Shown: positions 13,946 to 16,953 of the stretch, piece by piece
Layout: the number at the start of each line of letters is the position of its first letter
How positions within the stretch are numbered: position 1 is the first letter of the stretch
NCBI GenBank assembly: GCA_900770765.1
Contig: CAAGLK010000099.1
Location: forward strand, 1 to 16,953
Direction: 5' to 3'
DNA length: 16,953 nucleotides
Source of the DNA: Helicobacteraceae bacterium
GTDB taxonomy: Bacteria > Campylobacterota > Campylobacteria > Campylobacterales > Helicobacteraceae
Made by a program: the position numbers and the translations under genes
The notes under the pieces: model-generated
The model's database searches: none
Told to the model about the DNA's origin: nothing
The model's input: the letters and a program-made list of their open reading frames with translations, nothing else

Positions 13946-15430
13946 ATGGCAAAAGGTAATATTGCACTGAGTAATACTATAAATGTTACTCTAGCAAATG
14001 CCCCTCAAGGCTTAGGGAACTTTAACACAAATACTATATGTCTTTTCACAAATGAAAAGCCATTATCAACTGAGCCATATATTTGGGGAATATCAGCTCA
14101 AGACATTATTAATGAATACGGAAACGACAGCTTAACCGCTAAAATGGCTTTAGGACTTTTTACCCCCTCTCAAAATTTGAGAACAGGGGACGGTCAAGTT
14201 TTAGTATTCCCTTATGAGGCAACAAACGCAACAAGTGCAACAGTAACAACAGTGGCAATAACTCCGCAAAAAATACAAGCATTCCAAGCAGTAGCAAACG
14301 GCGATTTAACTATCAATATTGACAATCAAGATTATGTTGCAACAAAATTAAACTTTAATGCAATTTCACAAGTAGATGACATTGTAACAATTTTGAACAA
14401 TATCGGGCTTGACTGTAATATTTCAGTAGTTGAAACAAATAAAATACAGTTTTCTTCCAGAAGATACGGCACAACAAGCTCAATCACTTTAAAAGCAACC
14501 TCAGAGGGTGCAGGCACAGACCTATTTGGTGAAACTCTTTTAAATGGTGCTGAGGCGGTAAGCGTAGAAGGTACAAACGCAACAGGAACTACACTAGCGG
14601 AAGCAATCGCACAAGCCGAAGAAATTGGATATTTTGGCGGAATTTTAACAACACAATATTGTGAAAATGATTTAGTAGTGGCAAATGCAACATATATCCA
14701 AACAACTGACCATATCTATTATGAAGTAATGCAATCATTGAAAAATATATCAGTTTTAGGTGCTGAAATCCAAAGTGCAGTGCTTAACAAAACTAGACTA
14801 CTTGCATACTCATCAAAAGGTGAAAGCGGTTCAAAACAAGCTATTGCAACATACGCAACAATCGCACAATCAGTCAATTATGCAGGTTCTAATACAGTCT
14901 TAACAATGAATTTGAAAGAATTGACAGGAATGACCCCTGATACAAATCTAAGTCAAACATACTTCAATCTTGCTAAACAATACGGCGTAGACATTTATGG
15001 AAGTACAGAGGGCTTGAGCTGTGTATATTCTTTTGATAATGGATATTTTACAGACGAGGCAACAACTGACTTATGGTTTAAGAAAAACCTTGAAGTAAAC
15101 GGCTTTAACTATTTGAGGAAAACTAACACAAAAATTCCTCAAACTGAAAGCGGAATGGTAGGATTAAAAAATGCTTATGCGAAATCTTGCGAGCAAGGAA
15201 TTAGGAACGGTTCTTTTGCCCCTGGGGAATGGAACGACAGTATACCTTTTGGCGACCCTGAGGATTTTATAAGGAATATCAGAGAGGTAGGCTACTACAT
15301 TTACTCATTGCCGATATCTCAACAAGCACAAGCAGACAGGGAAGAAAGAAAAGCACCTGTTATTCAAATAGCTTGTAAACGCAGTGGGGCTTTACATTCT
15401 TCAAATATTATTGTAAATATACAACGATAA
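13946..15430 (+). CDS. DUF3383 tail sheath-like protein
   Basis: The 494-residue product is of the usual size for DUF3383 proteins, which occupy the sheath position of myoviruses. The N-terminus MAKGNIALSNTINVTL leads into a strand-rich region with NTICLFTNEKPLS. The middle holds AVANGDLTINIDNQDYVATK, followed by SRRYGTTSSITLKATSEGAG and the EGTNATGTTLAEAIAQAEEI helix. The C-terminal third has a sheath-like end: YYIYSLPISQQAQADREERK, then APVIQIACKRSGALHSSNII. The large size and C-terminal sheath signature indicate a contractile tail. The leader GAAAGGATTTAAAAA before ATG 13946 nearly matches the tube gene's leader. Confidence 0.9.
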   Translation: MAKGNIALSNTINVTLANAPQGLGNFNTNTICLFTNEKPLSTEPYIWGISAQDIINEYGNDSLTAKMALGLFTPSQNLRTGDGQVLVFPYEATNATSATVTTVAITPQKIQAFQAVANGDLTINIDNQDYVATKLNFNAISQVDDIVTILNNIGLDCNISVVETNKIQFSSRRYGTTSSITLKATSEGAGTDLFGETLLNGAEAVSVEGTNATGTTLAEAIAQAEEIGYFGGILTTQYCENDLVVANATYIQTTDHIYYEVMQSLKNISVLGAEIQSAVLNKTRLLAYSSKGESGSKQAIATYATIAQSVNYAGSNTVLTMNLKELTGMTPDTNLSQTYFNLAKQYGVDIYGSTEGLSCVYSFDNGYFTDEATTDLWFKKNLEVNGFNYLRKTNTKIPQTESGMVGLKNAYAKSCEQGIRNGSFAPGEWNDSIPFGDPEDFIRNIREVGYYIYSLPISQQAQADREERKAPVIQIACKRSGALHSSNIIVNIQR

Positions 15431-15455
15431 ATTTTTTAGAAAGGATATATAAAAA

Positions 15456-15908
15456 ATGGCAACTTTTGCTTTAACAGGAAATGACACAATCATTTTAAAT
15501 GACATACCATTAAATGATTTTGCTGATGGCGATATCGGAACATTAGAAATTCCTAATAATATATTTGCTATACAAACAGGCAAAGACGGAAATACAATAT
15601 TTGCACTTGATGAAAGCGGAAACAATGCAAATTTGACCGTTAGGTTGATGATGTCATCGCCTGATGATAAAAGATTAAACGGTTTAGTTCCAAATAGTGC
15701 AAGTTTTGCTGAAACTGTACTTTTGACAGGTGCAGTTATTAAGCAAGTAGGTGATGGTACAGGCAAAGTATCATACAATACATATACGATGTCAGGAGGT
15801 TTGATAAGCAAAAAACCAAACATTAAAACAAATGTAAATGGCGACACTGCACAAGGTGTGATTGAATACACTATTATGTTTGCAAATGCAAGCCGAAGTA
15901 TTGTATAA
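15456..15908 (+). CDS. DUF3277 tail tube protein
   Basis: The 150-residue tube subunit polymerises inside the sheath. The start MATFALTGNDTIILNDIPLN fits DUF3277, where a short G-x-D-x-I strand opens the protein. It continues with FADGDIGTLEIPNN and DESGNNANLTVRLMMSSPDD, and ends with the long strand pair GGLISKKPNIKTNVNGDTAQ and GVIEYTIMFANASRS. It directly follows the sheath-like gene, the normal myovirus order. GAAAGGATATAT precedes ATG 15456. Its last codons, ATT GTA TAA, are repeated at the end of the HNH-family gene downstream, which bears on how that gene arrived. Confidence 0.9.
   Translation: MATFALTGNDTIILNDIPLNDFADGDIGTLEIPNNIFAIQTGKDGNTIFALDESGNNANLTVRLMMSSPDDKRLNGLVPNSASFAETVLLTGAVIKQVGDGTGKVSYNTYTMSGGLISKKPNIKTNVNGDTAQGVIEYTIMFANASRSIV
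15899..15908 (+). repeat. 10-base direct repeat, copy 1 (end of tail tube gene)
   Basis: TATTGTATAA ends exactly at the stop codon of the tail tube gene. The same 10 bases end exactly at the stop codon of the HNH-family gene at 16638-16647. The pair brackets the promoter, structured leader and HNH-family gene. Confidence 0.6.
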
Positions 15909-15922
15909 AATTTCCATTAGTT

Positions 15923-16013
15923 AAAATTGTGATATAATAAAATTATGGGCTAGAGCTGTACACTCGAAAGGCGGACTATCCAACCGCTTGCCCGTATAAT
16001 ATCACTTGGTTTT
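15923..16013 (+). ncRNA. Predicted branched leader RNA upstream of the HNH-family gene
   Basis: The inner stem TATGGGC (15944-15950) pairs with GCCCGTA (15990-15996), using one G-T pair. It encloses two hairpins: GAG/CTC (15953-15955 with 15963-15965) and AGGCGG/CCGCTT (15969-15974 with 15984-15989), giving a three-way junction. Outside it, GTGATAT (15929-15935) is exactly complementary to ATATCAC (15999-16005). AAAA (15923-15926) can further pair with TTTT (16010-16013). The ten-base outer pairing can form only on transcripts read through from upstream; a transcript from the 15930 promoter would carry only the inner part. The fold is drawn by eye and its class is unknown. Confidence 0.5.
15930..15938 (+). 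promoter_or_regulatory. Candidate extended -10 promoter for the HNH cassette
   Basis: TGATATAAT matches the extended -10 form TGnTATAAT exactly. No good -35 is present, as is usual for extended -10 promoters. Transcription would begin near 15945, at the first base of the inner RNA stem. It would express the HNH-family gene independently of the tail operon. Confidence 0.45.
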
Positions 16014-16019
16014 ACAATC

Positions 16020-16025
16020 GGGAGG
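16020..16025 (+). promoter_or_regulatory. Ribosome-binding site that fixes the HNH-family start
   Basis: GGGAGG lies 7 bases before ATG 16033. It is inside the longer open frame that could begin at TTG 16006, so the TTG start is disfavoured. This is one of the strongest ribosome-binding sites in the window. Confidence 0.85.
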
Positions 16026-16032
16026 TTGTTTT

Positions 16033-16647
16033 ATGAAATTTATTGATTTAACAGGGAAAAGATTTTTTAGATGGACAGTAATAAAAAGAGTCCAAAACGA
16101 CAAAAATAATAATCCACAATATTTATGTAAATGTGATTGTGGCAACGAGAAAATCATTAGAGGATACGCACTAAAAAGAGGGGCTTCGAAATCTTGCGGA
16201 TGTCTAATAAAAGATATTGCACGAACACAACACACAACGCACGGAAAGACTAATACTAGACTTTTTAGTATATGGCACGGAATTAAAAAAAGATGTTTCA
16301 ACAATAACAATAAAGATTATAAAAATTACGGCGGTCGTGGTATAACAATTTGTGATGAGTGGAAAAATGATTTTAAAACCTTTTATGAATGGGCTATGGC
16401 TAATGGTTATGCTGATAACCTATCAATAGATAGAATTGACAATAACGGAAATTACGAGCCATCTAATTGTAGGTGGGTTACATTAAAAGAACAAGCAAAT
16501 AATAGAAACAATACAAAAAAAATCACATACAAAAATGAAACAAAAAGCATAACAGAATGGGCAAAAATCTTAGGAATAAAAAAAACCACATTATTTTATA
16601 GATTAAAAAAAGGATTACCTTTCGAAAAAGCGATAAATATTGTATAA
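16033..16647 (+). CDS. Free-standing HNH-family protein with C-terminal helix-turn-helix (homing-endonuclease-like)
   Basis: The protein has 204 residues. The N-terminal zinc element has Cys32, Cys34 and Cys36 (LCKCDCGN) and SCGC (Cys55, Cys57). The middle has YGGRGITICDEWKNDFKTF (99-117). The HNH-like core is SIDRIDNNGNYEPSNCRW (131-148). The end, KSITEWAKILGIKKTTLFYR (171-190), fits a NUMOD-like helix-turn-helix. This is a well-known phage family annotated as HNH endonuclease, usually mobile and inserted between genes. The usual catalytic His of the Asp-His core is Arg134, so cleavage activity is uncertain. It interrupts the tail module between tube and chaperone genes and has its own promoter-like site and leader. 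Confidence 0.85.
   Translation: MKFIDLTGKRFFRWTVIKRVQNDKNNNPQYLCKCDCGNEKIIRGYALKRGASKSCGCLIKDIARTQHTTHGKTNTRLFSIWHGIKKRCFNNNNKDYKNYGGRGITICDEWKNDFKTFYEWAMANGYADNLSIDRIDNNGNYEPSNCRWVTLKEQANNRNNTKKITYKNETKSITEWAKILGIKKTTLFYRLKKGLPFEKAINIV
16638..16647 (+). repeat. 10-base direct repeat, copy 2 (end of HNH-family gene)
   Basis: TATTGTATAA ends at the HNH-family stop codon and repeats 15899-15908 exactly. Deleting 15909-16647 would place the tail tube stop 30 bases before the next gene, with an intact AAGAGGGG ribosome-binding site between them. Confidence 0.6.
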
Positions 16648-16677
16648 TTAAATTAATTAAAAGAGGGGAATTTAATT

Positions 16678-16953
16678 ATGGAATTTAAAACAACTAACAC
16701 TAACACAAGGGTGATAATTAATTCAGCACCGTATAAAAAAGCAATTAAGCTAAAAAATGTATTATTAAATGAAGTTTTAAAAAATCCTATGGGGTTGAAA
16801 ATTAAAGAAAGTGCAGAAGTGAAAAACGCACTAGAAAAAGAACTAGACTTCACAGGGGTTTTAGACTTTATCAAAAATATATTAATCGGTGCTGATATAT
16901 CAGAGGATGTTAATAGTGCTTTATTTGACTGTTTAGCTTATTGCTTGTATGAC
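16678..16953 (+). CDS. Probable tail assembly chaperone (partial, runs off the window)
   Basis: The frame from ATG 16678 stays open for 92 codons to the window edge. It starts MEFKTTNTNTRVIINSAPYK and continues KKAIKLKNVLLNEVLKNPMG, then EKELDFTGVLDFIKNILIG. This mix of a short strand start and helices around an L-K-N/x-x-L-x-x-E motif is typical of the protein encoded between tail tube and tape measure genes, where it chaperones the tape measure. Such genes often carry a -1 frameshift to a longer product near their end, which is beyond the window. AAGAGGGG lies about 9 bases upstream. The call rests on position and general character. Confidence 0.6.
   Translation, partial: MEFKTTNTNTRVIINSAPYKKAIKLKNVLLNEVLKNPMGLKIKESAEVKNALEKELDFTGVLDFIKNILIGADISEDVNSALFDCLAYCLYD

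Noticed and set aside
15401..15871. 156-codon minus-strand frame opposite the tail tube gene
   Set aside because: It is antisense to a well-supported DUF3277 gene with a good ribosome-binding site, and its product resembles no family.
15944..15996. Type I hammerhead ribozyme
   Set aside because: The layout (stem, CU..., hairpin, CGAAA, hairpin, stem) recalls a hammerhead. However, the required CUGANGA core is replaced by CTAGA and the nucleotide at the cleavage position is G, so cleavage is not expected.
15944..15996. tRNA gene
   Set aside because: It is too short, with no T-arm, no 5-base-pair anticodon stem with 7-base loop, and no GTTC box.
16006..16032. TTG start extending the HNH-family protein by 9 residues
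   Set aside because: GGGAGG at 16020-16025 lies inside the extension and serves ATG 16033; the family's start MKFIDLTGKRF also fits the shorter form.
15923..16647. IscB or HEARO-type guide RNA with nuclease
   Set aside because: The protein is 204 residues with no RuvC parts or arginine-rich bridge, and the RNA is far shorter than an omega RNA.
1..16953. Stop-codon reassignment (TAG or TGA read as an amino acid)
   Set aside because: Genes end naturally at TGA (for example 711-719 region, 6638-6640 and 13372-13374) and TAG (1955-1957, 2144-2146, 3390-3392, 10094-10096), with the next gene starting straight after.

Overview
The window is a contiguous piece of a tailed-phage or prophage genome. 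It is strongly A+T-rich, and every supported gene is on the + strand. The gene order is that of a myovirus-like (contractile tail) phage: small terminase, large terminase, portal (DUF1073), MuF, a DUF2213 protease/scaffold, cement protein, DUF2184 major capsid protein, DUF4054 connector, tail completion and terminator proteins, a DUF3383 sheath-like protein, a DUF3277 tail tube, and the start of a probable tail assembly chaperone. TAA, TAG and TGA all act as stops, so the standard bacterial code applies. Ribosome-binding sites are of the AAAGGA/GAGG type. The host looks like a low-GC bacterium, perhaps from the gut, but the sequence does not settle which phylum. No integrase, repressor, tRNA or CRISPR array is visible, so lifestyle is undecided.

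Region 1 (1-2146) is a tight run of small early or accessory genes: a cut-off gene end, an ASCH-domain protein, a conserved phage protein with a YGSCxGCD motif, and several unrecognised small proteins, including a 55-residue one. Region 2 (2127-3420) opens with a promoter-like TTGCAA-N16-TATAAT. It holds a zinc-ribbon protein starting at TTG and two unrecognised genes. Region 3 (3426-7644) is the packaging and portal block, with overlapping or closely spaced genes. A 285-base gap (7645-7929) follows, with two dyad-symmetric elements and no gene. Region 4 (7930-11488) is the capsid block and ends in a strong intrinsic terminator. Region 5 (11532-15908) is the connector, neck and tail shaft block, with a small four-cysteine protein embedded in it.

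Region 6 (15909-16647) looks like a 739-base inserted cassette. It has an extended -10 promoter, a leader that can fold into a branched RNA, and a free-standing HNH-family (homing-endonuclease-like) gene. It splits the tail tube gene from the chaperone gene. A 10-base direct repeat ends exactly at the stop codons of both the tube gene and the HNH-family gene, and removing the cassette would restore a compact tail operon. The cassette and its structured leader are the most unusual part of the window. Next in interest are the palindromic site in the 7645-7929 gap and two structural proteins with extra inserted domains.
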